From contig NZ_JACJKA010000011.1 in the NCBI RefSeq assembly GCF_016900355.1, positions 1 through 64,000 on the forward strand: a DNA stretch of 64,000 nucleotides. The letters run 5' to 3'. Position 1 is the stretch's first letter, and the number at the start of each line of letters is the position of its first letter. Made by a program: the position numbers and the translations under genes. A model generated the notes under the pieces. It saw nothing but the letters and a program-made list of their open reading frames with translations. It was not told where the DNA came from and did no database searches. This document shows, piece after piece, positions 52,202 to 60,489 of this stretch. This DNA is from Bacteroides mediterraneensis (GTDB lineage Bacteria; Bacteroidota; Bacteroidia; Bacteroidales; Bacteroidaceae).

Positions 52202-52948
52202 ATGGGATTATTAACTGGAAAGACAGCCATTATTACTGGTGCTGCACGTGGTATCGGTAAAGCTATTGCATTGAAGTTTGCTGCGGAAGGAGCAAATATT
52301 GCGTTCACAGACTTGGTTATCGATGAAAACGGTCAGAATACAGAAAAAGAAATCGCTGCTTATGGCGTAAAAGTAAAAGGATATGCTTCTAATGCAGCCA
52401 GCTTTGAAGATACAGCAAAGGTTGTAGAACAGATTCACAATGATTTCGGTTCTATCGATATCCTGGTAAACAATGCAGGTATCACAAAAGACGGTCTGAT
52501 GATGCGTATGAGCGAATCACAGTGGGATGCCGTGTTGACTGTGAACTTGAAGTCTGCATTCAACTTCATCCACGCTTGCACTCCGATCATGATGCGTCAG
52601 AAACACGGTAACATCATCAACATGGCTTCTGTAGTAGGTGTACACGGTAATGCTGGACAGTGCAACTATTCTGCTTCCAAGGCAGGTCTGATTGGTCTGG
52701 CTAAATCTATCGCACAGGAATTGGGTTCACGCGGTATCCGTGCCAATGCCATCGCTCCGGGCTTCATCATCACTGACATGACTGCGAAACTGTCTGACGA
52801 AGTGAAGGCTGAATGGAACAAACGTATTCCTTTGCGTCGTGGCGGTACACCGGAAGATGTAGCCAACATCGCCTTGTTCCTGGCTTCTGACATGTCTTCA
52901 TACGTTTCAGGACAGGTTATCCAGGTTGACGGTGGTATGAACATGTAA
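52202..52948 (+). CDS. fabG: 3-oxoacyl-[acyl-carrier-protein] reductase
   Basis: A 248-residue short-chain dehydrogenase. It has the NADP loop ITGAARGIGKAIA (about residues 11-23), NNAGI (about 90-94), the catalytic Ser in MASVVG (about 140-145), and the pair YSASKAG (Tyr/Lys, about 156-162). The C-terminal GQVIQVDGGMNM is typical of FabG. It reduces beta-ketoacyl-ACP in fatty acid synthesis. Codon choice is noticeably cleaner than in the neighbours, as expected of a highly expressed gene. Confidence 0.92.
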   Translation: MGLLTGKTAIITGAARGIGKAIALKFAAEGANIAFTDLVIDENGQNTEKEIAAYGVKVKGYASNAASFEDTAKVVEQIHNDFGSIDILVNNAGITKDGLMMRMSESQWDAVLTVNLKSAFNFIHACTPIMMRQKHGNIINMASVVGVHGNAGQCNYSASKAGLIGLAKSIAQELGSRGIRANAIAPGFIITDMTAKLSDEVKAEWNKRIPLRRGGTPEDVANIALFLASDMSSYVSGQVIQVDGGMNM

Positions 52949-53034
52949 TACAAACCATAATAATATTATAAGGTGAAGAATAGGGAATAGGAGAAAGAGG
53001 CTTTCTTTCATTTCCTGTTCTTCATTTTTTGTAT

Positions 53035-53706
53035 ATGACAGTAGTTTACGAAGATAATCACATTATAGTAGTCAACAAGACTGCTTCTGAAATTGTACAG
53101 GGCGACAAGACGGGCGATGTGCCCTTGTCGGAAACTGTAAAGCAGTATTTGAAGGAGAAATACGCCAAGCCCGGCAATGTGTTTCTGGGGGTAACGCATC
53201 GTTTGGACCGGCCGGTCAGCGGACTGGTCGTATTTGCCAAGACGAGCAAGGCCTTGAGCCGTTTGAACGAGATGTTTCGCAATGGGGAGGTCAAGAAGAC
53301 CTACTGGGCCATTGTAAAGCAGCCGCCTAAGGAAACCGAAGGAGAACTGGTGCACTATCTGGTCAGAAACGAGAAGCAGAACAAGTCGTATGCCTACGAT
53401 AAGGAAGTCAAGAACTCCAAGAAAGCAGTACTTCATTATCGTCTGATAGGCCGTTCAGACAATTATTATCTGCTGGAAGTTGATTTGAAGACCGGACGTC
53501 ATCATCAGATACGTTGCCAGCTGGCCAAGATGGGGTGCCCTATCAAAGGAGATTTGAAGTATGGTTTTCCGCGCTCCAATCCGGATGGCAGCATCTGTCT
53601 GCATTCCCGCAGGGTACGTTTTATCCATCCCGTATCCAAGGAACCCATTGATTTGATTGCTCCTCTTCCTGAAGGAAATTTGTGGAAAGGATTTGGCATG
53701 TTGTAA
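53035..53706 (+). CDS. RluA-family pseudouridine synthase
   Basis: 223 residues from ATG 53035; the in-frame TTG at 53029 is not needed. The catalytic Asp is in VTHRLDRPVSGLVVFAKTSKA (about residues 60-80; Asp in HRLD). DLKTGRHHQIRCQLAKMGCPIKGDLKYG (about 149-176) is the conserved RluA block. There is no S4 domain, so it is a compact form. It isomerises uridine in rRNA or tRNA; the target site is not known. A perfect 14-bp stem follows. Confidence 0.88.
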   Translation: MTVVYEDNHIIVVNKTASEIVQGDKTGDVPLSETVKQYLKEKYAKPGNVFLGVTHRLDRPVSGLVVFAKTSKALSRLNEMFRNGEVKKTYWAIVKQPPKETEGELVHYLVRNEKQNKSYAYDKEVKNSKKAVLHYRLIGRSDNYYLLEVDLKTGRHHQIRCQLAKMGCPIKGDLKYGFPRSNPDGSICLHSRRVRFIHPVSKEPIDLIAPLPEGNLWKGFGML

Positions 53707-53717
53707 ATTATAAAAAG

Positions 53718-53897
53718 ATAAGAAGGAGACGCTTCACAGCGTCTCCTTCTTGTTAACACATAGGCATCTTCATTTTATCATGAGATTGTAAAATAATTGA
53801 GAATTCAATTAAATTGAGGTAAACAATCTCAGAACTTTATTCTATGGGGTTGGGTTTAGCCTAGTTTGTTTGGGTTGTTCATTGTTTTGTTTATCTA
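53718..53897 (-). ncRNA. candidate sigma54-dependent small RNA
   Basis: A minus-strand unit of about 180 nt with no plausible gene; its longest start-to-stop frame near the 5' end is 8 codons. Upstream lies a sigma54-like promoter (53924-53909). The first 65 nt are C/A-rich and unpaired-looking. The middle folds into a long hairpin: outer arms 53782-53789 / 53823-53830, inner arms 53794-53800 / 53805-53811. The 3' end is the 14-bp terminator stem (53720-53751), followed on this strand by ATCTTTTTAT. It lies between rluA-like (+) and the NtrC-type gene (-). Prediction only; no homologue is known to me. Confidence 0.4.
53720..53751. terminator. bidirectional terminator after the RluA-type gene
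   Basis: Arms 53720-53733 and 53738-53751 form a perfect 14-bp stem with a 4-nt loop. The T-rich tail is better on the minus strand (CTTATCTTTTTAT) than on the plus strand. Confidence 0.85.
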
Positions 53898-53908
53898 TAA
53901 TTTATAGG

Positions 53909-53924
53909 ACAAAACTCGTGCCAA
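53909..53924 (-). promoter_or_regulatory. sigma54-like promoter (perfect -24, imperfect -12)
   Basis: On the minus strand TTGGCACGA gives a full -24 match. Ten bases after GG (53922-53921) comes GT instead of GC (53910-53909), in the setting TTTTGTCC. Transcription would start near 53897. The missing C is a real weakness. Confidence 0.4.
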
Positions 53925-53965
53925 ACGTTCAGAAGCCTTCTGGAGGGGGTCTGTGAGTGAAACGC

Positions 53966-54016
53966 TGTGGAATAAGTGTGGAACGTGTGGAAAAATTCCA
54001 CACGTTTATTGTGGAA
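53966..54016. promoter_or_regulatory. array of five TGTGGAA boxes, possible activator-binding site
   Basis: TGTGGAA occurs at 53966, 53977, 53986 and 54010, and inverted (TTCCACA) at 53996. Copies three and four make a perfect dyad, CGTGTGGAA-AAA-TTCCACACG (11-bp arms 53982-53992 / 53996-54006). The array is 70-120 bp upstream of the predicted start at 53897 and runs into the last codons of the NtrC-type gene. The dyad could also be that gene's hairpin terminator, although no T-run follows it. Confidence 0.5.
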
Positions 54017-55361
54017 TCTGATACAATTTCAGTTTGTTGTAGAGTGTTTTCCGGTCAATGCCCAGCAAGGCAGCGGCTTTGCTTTTGTTATTGCCGGTCT
54101 GTTGGAGGGCTTTTAATATCCGGTGTTTCTCGGTCTCTTCATCGTGGAGCATGAACGATTCTTCAGGTTTCACTCTGTCATCTTCAGTCAATTTTCTTTC
54201 GTGAATTTCCTCTCCCAAGTCCTTCGCCGTGATGAATTCTCCCTGAGCCAGTAAGGTAGCCCGTTTGACCACGTTTTTCAACTGGCGCAGATTACCAGGC
54301 CAAGAGTATTTTTGCAGAGCTTCACTGGCTTCTGCATCGAAGCCGATAAGGGAGCGGTCCAGTTCCCGATTCGCCTGGTCCAGGAAAAAGTTGGCAAACA
54401 GCAGAATGTCTTCCGGCCGGTCTTTCAAGGCTGGCATCTGTAAAGTAAATTCGTTGATGCGATGGTATAAATCTTCTCGGAAGTTTCCTTTAGCAATGGC
54501 TTCCTTCAGATTCTCGTTGGTAGCGCTGATCAGACGGACGTCCACTTCTATTTCTTTGGTAGAACCGATGCGGCGGATACGCCGTTCCTGTAGGGCACGC
54601 AGCAGTTGTACCTGTACCTCGTAGCTCAGGTTACCGATTTCATCCAAGAACAACGTGCCTCCGTTGGCTTCCTCAAAGGCACCGACCTTGTCACTTAGGG
54701 CTCCTGTAAACGAACCCTTTACGTGACCGAAGAATTCAGAAGCAGCCAAGTCCTTTGGAATGGAACCGCAATCGATGGCAATGAAAGGTTTGTCTGCCCG
54801 TTTGCTGAGTTGGTGGATGCGGTGAGCCACATACTCTTTGCCAGTTCCGCTGGCACCGTTGATGAGTACGGACATTTGGGTAGGCGCTACCAGGCTGACA
54901 TAATTGTACAGCTTTCGTGCCTCTTCGCTCTCTCCTTCCAGAAAACTGTGCGTCGTCTGCGAAGCGTTTTTCTTCTTTTCCGTCGCTGCCTCTGTGGGTC
55001 CTGGCTGGATGGCCTCCTTGATTTTCTTCAGCAGTTCATCGGGCTGTATCGGTTTGGAGATATAGTCCGTGGCTCCTTCTTTCATGGCCCGTACGGCACT
55101 CTGTATCTCTGCATAGCTGGTCATGATGATAAAAGGCACCTCATTCTGCTGTTCCCGCAGCCAGGACAGCAGGCTCATTCCGTCCTTGTCCGGAAGACGC
55201 AAGTCGGAGAGAATCAGGTCAAAACTGCGCGTACCAAGTAGTTTGCGTGCTTTGGCCTGTGTGCTCGCAGTTTCCACTTCAAACCCTTTTTTCCCCAGCC
55301 ATGTTTTTAGCATGGTAGAGAAGGTCAAATCATCTTCAACGATTAAAATAGACGGAATCAT
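54006..55361 (-). CDS. sigma54-dependent response regulator, NtrC family
   Basis: 451 residues in three domains. The receiver (residues 1-118) has VEDD and the phospho-Asp 53 in LILSDLRLPD. The AAA+ domain (about 140-370) has Walker A GASGTGKE (169-176), Walker B GGTLFLDE (234-241) and the sigma54-contact loop GSFTGA (216-221; Ala of GAFTGA is Ser). A Fis-type helix-turn-helix lies at about 415-451 (NNKSKAAALLGIDRKTLYNKLKLY). It activates sigma54 promoters from distant sites. It follows the hybrid kinase by 38 bp and also has its own TATCTTTG box (55392-55385, minus). Confidence 0.95.
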   Translation of the reverse strand: MIPSILIVEDDLTFSTMLKTWLGKKGFEVETASTQAKARKLLGTRSFDLILSDLRLPDKDGMSLLSWLREQQNEVPFIIMTSYAEIQSAVRAMKEGATDYISKPIQPDELLKKIKEAIQPGPTEAATEKKKNASQTTHSFLEGESEEARKLYNYVSLVAPTQMSVLINGASGTGKEYVAHRIHQLSKRADKPFIAIDCGSIPKDLAASEFFGHVKGSFTGALSDKVGAFEEANGGTLFLDEIGNLSYEVQVQLLRALQERRIRRIGSTKEIEVDVRLISATNENLKEAIAKGNFREDLYHRINEFTLQMPALKDRPEDILLFANFFLDQANRELDRSLIGFDAEASEALQKYSWPGNLRQLKNVVKRATLLAQGEFITAKDLGEEIHERKLTEDDRVKPEESFMLHDEETEKHRILKALQQTGNNKSKAAALLGIDRKTLYNKLKLYQIPQ

Positions 55362-55384
55362 ATTTTTTTATTTAATTGCTTTTA

Positions 55385-55392
55385 CAAAGATA
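55385..55392 (-). promoter_or_regulatory. internal -7 box TATCTTTG for the sigma54 activator gene
   Basis: The minus strand shows an exact TAnnTTTG match between the kinase stop and the activator start, 24 bp before the ATG. Confidence 0.6.
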
Positions 55393-55399
55393 ATCTTTT

Positions 55400-57913
55400 T
55401 TACGATACTCTTTCTATATCCTTCAAGATTTTGCATTTCAGGATTTTTTGTGTCTCTTCTACTACCCGAGTGGCAGCCTGCGCAGCTTCTGGAGAATAGG
55501 TATGTGTACCTCTCTGTTGTTCCAGCCATTGGAGGGAAGGAATAGCCTGCCGGGCTTCAATCATGAGGAAAGTAGGCAGCATCTTGTGGGCTACGGCACA
55601 GAGGGTGTCCATATCTTCCGCTTGCAGGGCCGTCTGTATCTTTTCTAGGTTCTTGCGGGTTTCCTGCGCAAACGTCCGGAGGATTTCTTGGGCTGCTTCC
55701 GGATCATCTTCCGAGAAGGCTGTCAGCGGAGTAAAATTGTAGGTATCTTCCGTGTTTTCTTCTTTGGGAGGTAGGGAAGGTCCTTTTCTGGTCGTATCCA
55801 GTTCATGCCAGGATAAGACTTCTTTCAAGACACTCTTCAAGTCCGACTGGTTGAAAGGTTTCTGCAGCATGCCGGCAAATCCTTTCTGTTGGAAATCATT
55901 CTTGTCCATGTCGCCCCGTGCGGTAATGGCAATGACCGGAATGGATTGTGCCTGCGGCAGAGGCAGGCTGCGGAGGTGTTTCAACAACTCAAATCCGTTC
56001 ATGGCCGGCATTTGGATGTCGGTAAACAGAAGGTGGAAAGTCTGTGCTTGTAACTGTGCTACCAGCTCTTCGGGCTGTTCACAGCATACTGTTTCTATTT
56101 TCAGCCCTTTCACTTCTTCACTCACGTTGTGGAGCATGGCTTCCGTGAGGTGCATCTGTATCCGGTCATCGTCGATGATGAGTACCCGTAGCAAGGTTTC
56201 CGGAATGGACAGAGAAGTTTCTGGTATTTGTGATGCCTTTTTGGGAGAAATAGAGGGCAGGGGGATGGATACTTGGAACGTACTGCCTTCTCCCGGGGTA
56301 CTTTCTACTGTAATTTTGCCCAACAGCAGTTCCACCAGTTTGCGGGTAATGGACAGACCGAGTCCGAAACCTTCCTGTCCCTGGGCACTGCGTAGACGGG
56401 TAAACTCTTTGAAAATCCGTTCCTGGTCTTTGGCTGTCATGCCGTATCCCGTGTCTGCCACACGAAATACAAACTGGTTGCCGTGGTAGGCTGCTTCCAG
56501 TGTGATTTTACCTGCTGCCGTGAATTTCAAGGCATTCGACAGCAGGTTCTCTACAATCTGTCGGATACGGAAGGGGTCACCTTCCAAGGTAAGTGATGCC
56601 GGAAGATGCTCCTCGAAAATAAGCTGCAGATTTTTTTTCTCCGCAAGTGGCAAAAAGCTGTTGTAAATGTCGGTCAGCAGTTCGTGGGGATTGAATGCCA
56701 CAGGATGCAGGTCCATTTTGCCTGCTTCCAGCCGGTGGTAATCCAGCAGGGAAGTGACGAGGGCCAGCAGGTGCTGGGCCGAACTCTTCATGTTCGATAA
56801 GTAGAACTGCTGTCTCCGGTCGCGAACCAGCCGGATAAGAAGGTCGATGTAGCCGATGATGGAGCCTGCCGGAGCCTTGATGTCGTGGGTGATGGTCAGC
56901 ATCAGTTTTTCGCGGGCTACCAGCAAGTTTTCGGCATAGAGCTTGGCCTTTTCCAGTTCCCTGCGGTAATGGTTGTTGCGGGTAATGTCACGGGCAATGA
57001 CGATGGAGAATATCAATACCAGGACAAAGGCAGCAATGGCAATCTTGGCCATGGTCTCGGCTGCATTCTTCCGAATTTCTTCCTCCTGTGCCAGTTTGAT
57101 TCGGGCCGCTTCCTGTTCGTCCTGCTCGATGTTTTCCAGCAACTGGTTGACACGCTGGCTGAGGCCGCTTCCAATTACACGGAGATTGTTGATCTGTGCG
57201 TTCAGCATTTCAGTTTCTTTTTGCCGGGTCTGGAACACCTTGTGCTGGATACCCGTAATCATGTGACTGATGGTGTCGACGGGGTTGTACACCTCATCGA
57301 GCGTATCGGTATATTCTTCCTGTATCACGTTGCTCACCTGAGTGGAATCTTCCTTGCCTGGGGCGAATACATCGGCCAGGCGTTTGAAGAATCCTTTCTT
57401 TTTGTGGTGGATGGTGTAGGAGTTGTGGTGCGTGATGACCTTTCTCCGGATATGGGGTGTGCTGAGCAGGGAATCCTGCTGGGCAATTAGGCTGTCCAGT
57501 TGTTCCTGGTAAATCTGGTCGGTCGGGGTATTCCGCATAGTTTCCAGTAAAGCATACATGTTCCATTGCTTGTTGTGCAGCAAGTCTCTCACCGTATCCA
57601 GACGAGCCTGTTGCATGGTATCGGTCAGGATGATTTCCAGCGTATCGATGGAAGCGTTCACCTCTTTCATGGCTTTCAGGTAATGATAATATTCGTCCAG
57701 GTTGCCGGTTCGCAAGGTCTGTCCGATGATTTCGGCATCATACAACTGGCTGATGATACGGTGCGTGATGTGACGGCGATGATCCAATTGTTCGTTCAGG
57801 TTGGAGGGAGTGGTGAGCAGGTTCATCTGCTGGATGGTGTAGGTGAAAGCCCCCAGCAGCAGTCCGATCAGCACGATGTAGCCGAATACGATTTTGGAAG
57901 AAGTGGAAAACAT
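55400..57913 (-). CDS. hybrid sensor histidine kinase with receiver and Hpt domains
   Basis: 837 residues. TM1 is at about 8-28 and TM2 at about 290-308, with about 260 residues of helical sensor between them. The HisKA box LTITHDIKAPAGSIIGYIDLL (His at about 345) precedes a HATPase with N-box ENLLSNALKF, DTGYGM and GFGLGLS. A receiver domain (phospho-Asp in LLFTDIQMPAMNGF, about 635) is followed by a C-terminal Hpt domain (His in CAVAHKMLPTF, about 783). It carries every station of a His-Asp-His relay. The final acceptor is almost certainly the adjacent NtrC-type regulator. The stimulus is unknown. It starts 3 bp after the MATE stop. Confidence 0.95.
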   Translation of the reverse strand: MFSTSSKIVFGYIVLIGLLLGAFTYTIQQMNLLTTPSNLNEQLDHRRHITHRIISQLYDAEIIGQTLRTGNLDEYYHYLKAMKEVNASIDTLEIILTDTMQQARLDTVRDLLHNKQWNMYALLETMRNTPTDQIYQEQLDSLIAQQDSLLSTPHIRRKVITHHNSYTIHHKKKGFFKRLADVFAPGKEDSTQVSNVIQEEYTDTLDEVYNPVDTISHMITGIQHKVFQTRQKETEMLNAQINNLRVIGSGLSQRVNQLLENIEQDEQEAARIKLAQEEEIRKNAAETMAKIAIAAFVLVLIFSIVIARDITRNNHYRRELEKAKLYAENLLVAREKLMLTITHDIKAPAGSIIGYIDLLIRLVRDRRQQFYLSNMKSSAQHLLALVTSLLDYHRLEAGKMDLHPVAFNPHELLTDIYNSFLPLAEKKNLQLIFEEHLPASLTLEGDPFRIRQIVENLLSNALKFTAAGKITLEAAYHGNQFVFRVADTGYGMTAKDQERIFKEFTRLRSAQGQEGFGLGLSITRKLVELLLGKITVESTPGEGSTFQVSIPLPSISPKKASQIPETSLSIPETLLRVLIIDDDRIQMHLTEAMLHNVSEEVKGLKIETVCCEQPEELVAQLQAQTFHLLFTDIQMPAMNGFELLKHLRSLPLPQAQSIPVIAITARGDMDKNDFQQKGFAGMLQKPFNQSDLKSVLKEVLSWHELDTTRKGPSLPPKEENTEDTYNFTPLTAFSEDDPEAAQEILRTFAQETRKNLEKIQTALQAEDMDTLCAVAHKMLPTFLMIEARQAIPSLQWLEQQRGTHTYSPEAAQAATRVVEETQKILKCKILKDIERVS

Positions 57914-57916
57914 GGT

Positions 57917-59242
57917 TTAACAGCGTTGTTTGGTTTTATATCTGAACCGTAAGTAGTACATGATTCCGGCACTGGTGAGTCCGAAAGGAAAAGCCGCCCA
58001 GATTCCGGTGACGCCCCACTGGCAGACAAATCCGAAGAAATAACCTGCCGGCAGTGAAATCAGAAAATAGGCGATGAACGAGAACAGCATCATGGGACGC
58101 ACGTCGGCAATCCCTCGCAAGGCATTGGCAAAATTGATTTGCAGGCCGTCGCCAAACTGGTAAATCAGGAAAGGAATGATGACTTGGGCCACCATAAGAC
58201 TGACGGCCGCATCGTCTGTAAACCAGCCGCCAATGTGGTGACGGAGCAGGAATATCGGCGTAGCGGCCAGCACAATCATGACCAGAATGATATGGAACCC
58301 CGTACGGGCCGTGCGGCGTACATTTTCCAAGTCTTTCTGTCCGAAAAAGTAGCTGATGCGTACGGATACGGCAGCCCCCATGCCGTAGTACATCATGAAG
58401 CACACCTGCGATACCGCCATCATAATCTGATAGGATGCCAGTGCCGTACTGCCCAGCCAGCCCACCATGATGGCACTGAGGCTGAACGAAGCGGTTTCCA
58501 TTCCCATCTGTCCGGCAATGGGCCACCCTAATTTGTTCAGTTGTCCGAAGTCGGACTTGTTGAGGTGTCCTTGCGTGAACCCTTTCTTGAATGCTTCGTA
58601 GCGGGATGTGCCGAAGAAGAGAATCAGGTAGACCACTACCATGAGGATGCGAGAGGTCAGGGTCGCAATGCCGGCCCCTAACAGCCCTAATTCTGGAAAT
58701 CCGGCTTTCCCATAAATCAGCAGGTAGTTTCCCACGATGTTCAGTACGTTGCCCCCCAACAGAATCCACATGGAAATACGGGTGTCGGTAATGCCGTCGG
58801 TAAATTGTTTGAATCCGTTGAACCACAGCACAAAAGGTAAAGAAGAAAGCAGTACCAGATAATAGGGACGCATCACTGGAAGCAGTTCTTCCGGCTGTCC
58901 GAGGTGTTCCAGATTCCAGTAAAGTACAGCCATGACCAGGCAGACGATGACGGCCAGCAAGGTGTTGGCTGCCAGGCTGTTTTTCAGCACCTGTCCCACC
59001 GCCTCATGGCGTCGCTGTCCGAACAGGCTTCCCACGATGGGAGTCAGTCCGTAGCTGAATCCCGTGCTGAAAATGATGGCCAGGTTGAACATGTTGTTCA
59101 CGAAACTGGCGGCCGCCAGTTCCTGCGTGCTGTGGTGCCCAATCATTAGGGTATCGGCAAAACCCAGTACGATGACGCCGATTTGTCCGATGACGATGGG
59201 AATACCCAGCCAAAGAAGTGCCCGGTAGTTCGATGATTTCAT
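57917..59242 (-). CDS. MATE family efflux transporter
   Basis: 441 residues and 12 membrane helices of the MatE family. It begins MKSSNYRALLWLGIPIVIGQIGVIVLGFADTLMIGHHSTQELAAASFV and has the GFSYGLTPIVGSLFGQ segment and second-half equivalent GMGAAVSVRISYFFGQKD. It exports drugs or metabolites in exchange for sodium or protons. Its ATG overlaps the M16 stop codon (ATGA), and the kinase gene starts 3 bp after its stop, so sensor and pump are translated together. Confidence 0.9.
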   Translation of the reverse strand: MKSSNYRALLWLGIPIVIGQIGVIVLGFADTLMIGHHSTQELAAASFVNNMFNLAIIFSTGFSYGLTPIVGSLFGQRRHEAVGQVLKNSLAANTLLAVIVCLVMAVLYWNLEHLGQPEELLPVMRPYYLVLLSSLPFVLWFNGFKQFTDGITDTRISMWILLGGNVLNIVGNYLLIYGKAGFPELGLLGAGIATLTSRILMVVVYLILFFGTSRYEAFKKGFTQGHLNKSDFGQLNKLGWPIAGQMGMETASFSLSAIMVGWLGSTALASYQIMMAVSQVCFMMYYGMGAAVSVRISYFFGQKDLENVRRTARTGFHIILVMIVLAATPIFLLRHHIGGWFTDDAAVSLMVAQVIIPFLIYQFGDGLQINFANALRGIADVRPMMLFSFIAYFLISLPAGYFFGFVCQWGVTGIWAAFPFGLTSAGIMYYLRFRYKTKQRC

Positions 59243-60477
59243 GAAATAGCCTTGTAATAAAGAATGCTGCAGTTTTCGGGTACGAAGCATTTGGCAGAAA
59301 CCGCCTGAATCTGTGCGGCCGTGACGGCGCGGTATTTATCCACTTCGTCGTTGATGTCTTCGGCCTTGCCTGTCAGTTCAAAAAATGCCAGGTTGGTGGC
59401 CACGTTCAGGTAGTTGATGTTGTTGAAAATCTGTTCGCTTTCGTAACGGTTCTTTACTTTTTCCAGCTCTTGCGGACTGACGGGTACGGTCTTCATCTTG
59501 TCGAGTTCCTTCCAGATGGCCTCTTCGGCCTGTTCCAGCGATATGCCGGTAGCCGGCTTGCCGGTGATGTGCAATAACCCTTCGTCCAGGCTGCCCGAAA
59601 TATACGCATCGATGGACATGAACAGCTTTTGTTCCTGTACCAGTGACTGTACGAAACGGGAAGAACGTCCATTCGACAGGATATCCGTAATCATATCGTA
59701 CACATAATAATCCGGGTGCATGCGGTTGGACATGTGGAAAGCCATGTAGATGGCATCCACGGGTACTTTTCGTTCCACTGTTTTACGTCGGATGGCCGTC
59801 TGCGGCTTTTCTTTCGGCAACTGGCGGGGGGTAATCTTCCGGGCCGAAATCGGACCGAACCATTTCTCGGCCAGTCGGACCGTTTCTTCAAAGGAGATGT
59901 GGCCCGTGACGGCCAGGATGGCATTGTTGGGCGCATAAAACCGATAGAAGAAGTCCTTCACCTCTTCCAGCGTAGCCTGAGCAATGTGTGAAATCTCCTT
60001 GCCGATGGTCGGCCAGCGGTAAGGATGTGATTCGTAGGCCAGTTCGCGTATCAGGTGCGAAGCGTCGCCGTACGGCTGATTCAAGTTGCGTTGTTTGAAT
60101 TCCTCGATGACCACTTGCCGTTGCACTTCCAGGCTTTTCGGGTTAAAATCGAGGCTGAGCATACGGTCGCTTTCCAGCCAGAAACCCGTTTCCACGTTTT
60201 GGAACGGCAGGGTGATATAATAATTCGTAATGTCGTTGTTGGTCCAGGCATTGTTTTCCCCGCCGGCATTCTGTACCGGTGTGTCATAGTCGGGGATATG
60301 AAGGGAGCCTCCGAACATCAGATGCTCGAACAGATGGGCGAATCCCGTGTGCGACGGGTCTTCATCGCGGGCTCCCACGTCGTACAGTAAGTCGAGGGCG
60401 ACCATTTGGGTAGAGTCGTCCTCGTTGTGTACAATCCGCAGCCCGTTGTCCAGGGTATAACGGTTAACTTGAATCAT
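59239..60477 (-). CDS. M16 family zinc metallopeptidase
   Basis: 412 residues of the pitrilysin/insulinase clan. The inverted zinc motif HxxEH is seen in GFAHLFEHLMFGG (about residues 43-55), with the third ligand Glu about 75 residues later (LEVQRQVVIEEFKQR, about 114-128). The C-terminal half is the second, non-catalytic homologous domain. There is no signal peptide, so it is predicted cytoplasmic. It degrades peptides or acts as a processing peptidase. It follows the cyclophilin gene by 12 bp. Confidence 0.9.
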   Translation of the reverse strand: MIQVNRYTLDNGLRIVHNEDDSTQMVALDLLYDVGARDEDPSHTGFAHLFEHLMFGGSLHIPDYDTPVQNAGGENNAWTNNDITNYYITLPFQNVETGFWLESDRMLSLDFNPKSLEVQRQVVIEEFKQRNLNQPYGDASHLIRELAYESHPYRWPTIGKEISHIAQATLEEVKDFFYRFYAPNNAILAVTGHISFEETVRLAEKWFGPISARKITPRQLPKEKPQTAIRRKTVERKVPVDAIYMAFHMSNRMHPDYYVYDMITDILSNGRSSRFVQSLVQEQKLFMSIDAYISGSLDEGLLHITGKPATGISLEQAEEAIWKELDKMKTVPVSPQELEKVKNRYESEQIFNNINYLNVATNLAFFELTGKAEDINDEVDKYRAVTAAQIQAVSAKCFVPENCSILYYKAIS

Positions 60478-60489
60478 GTGGTTCTTAGA

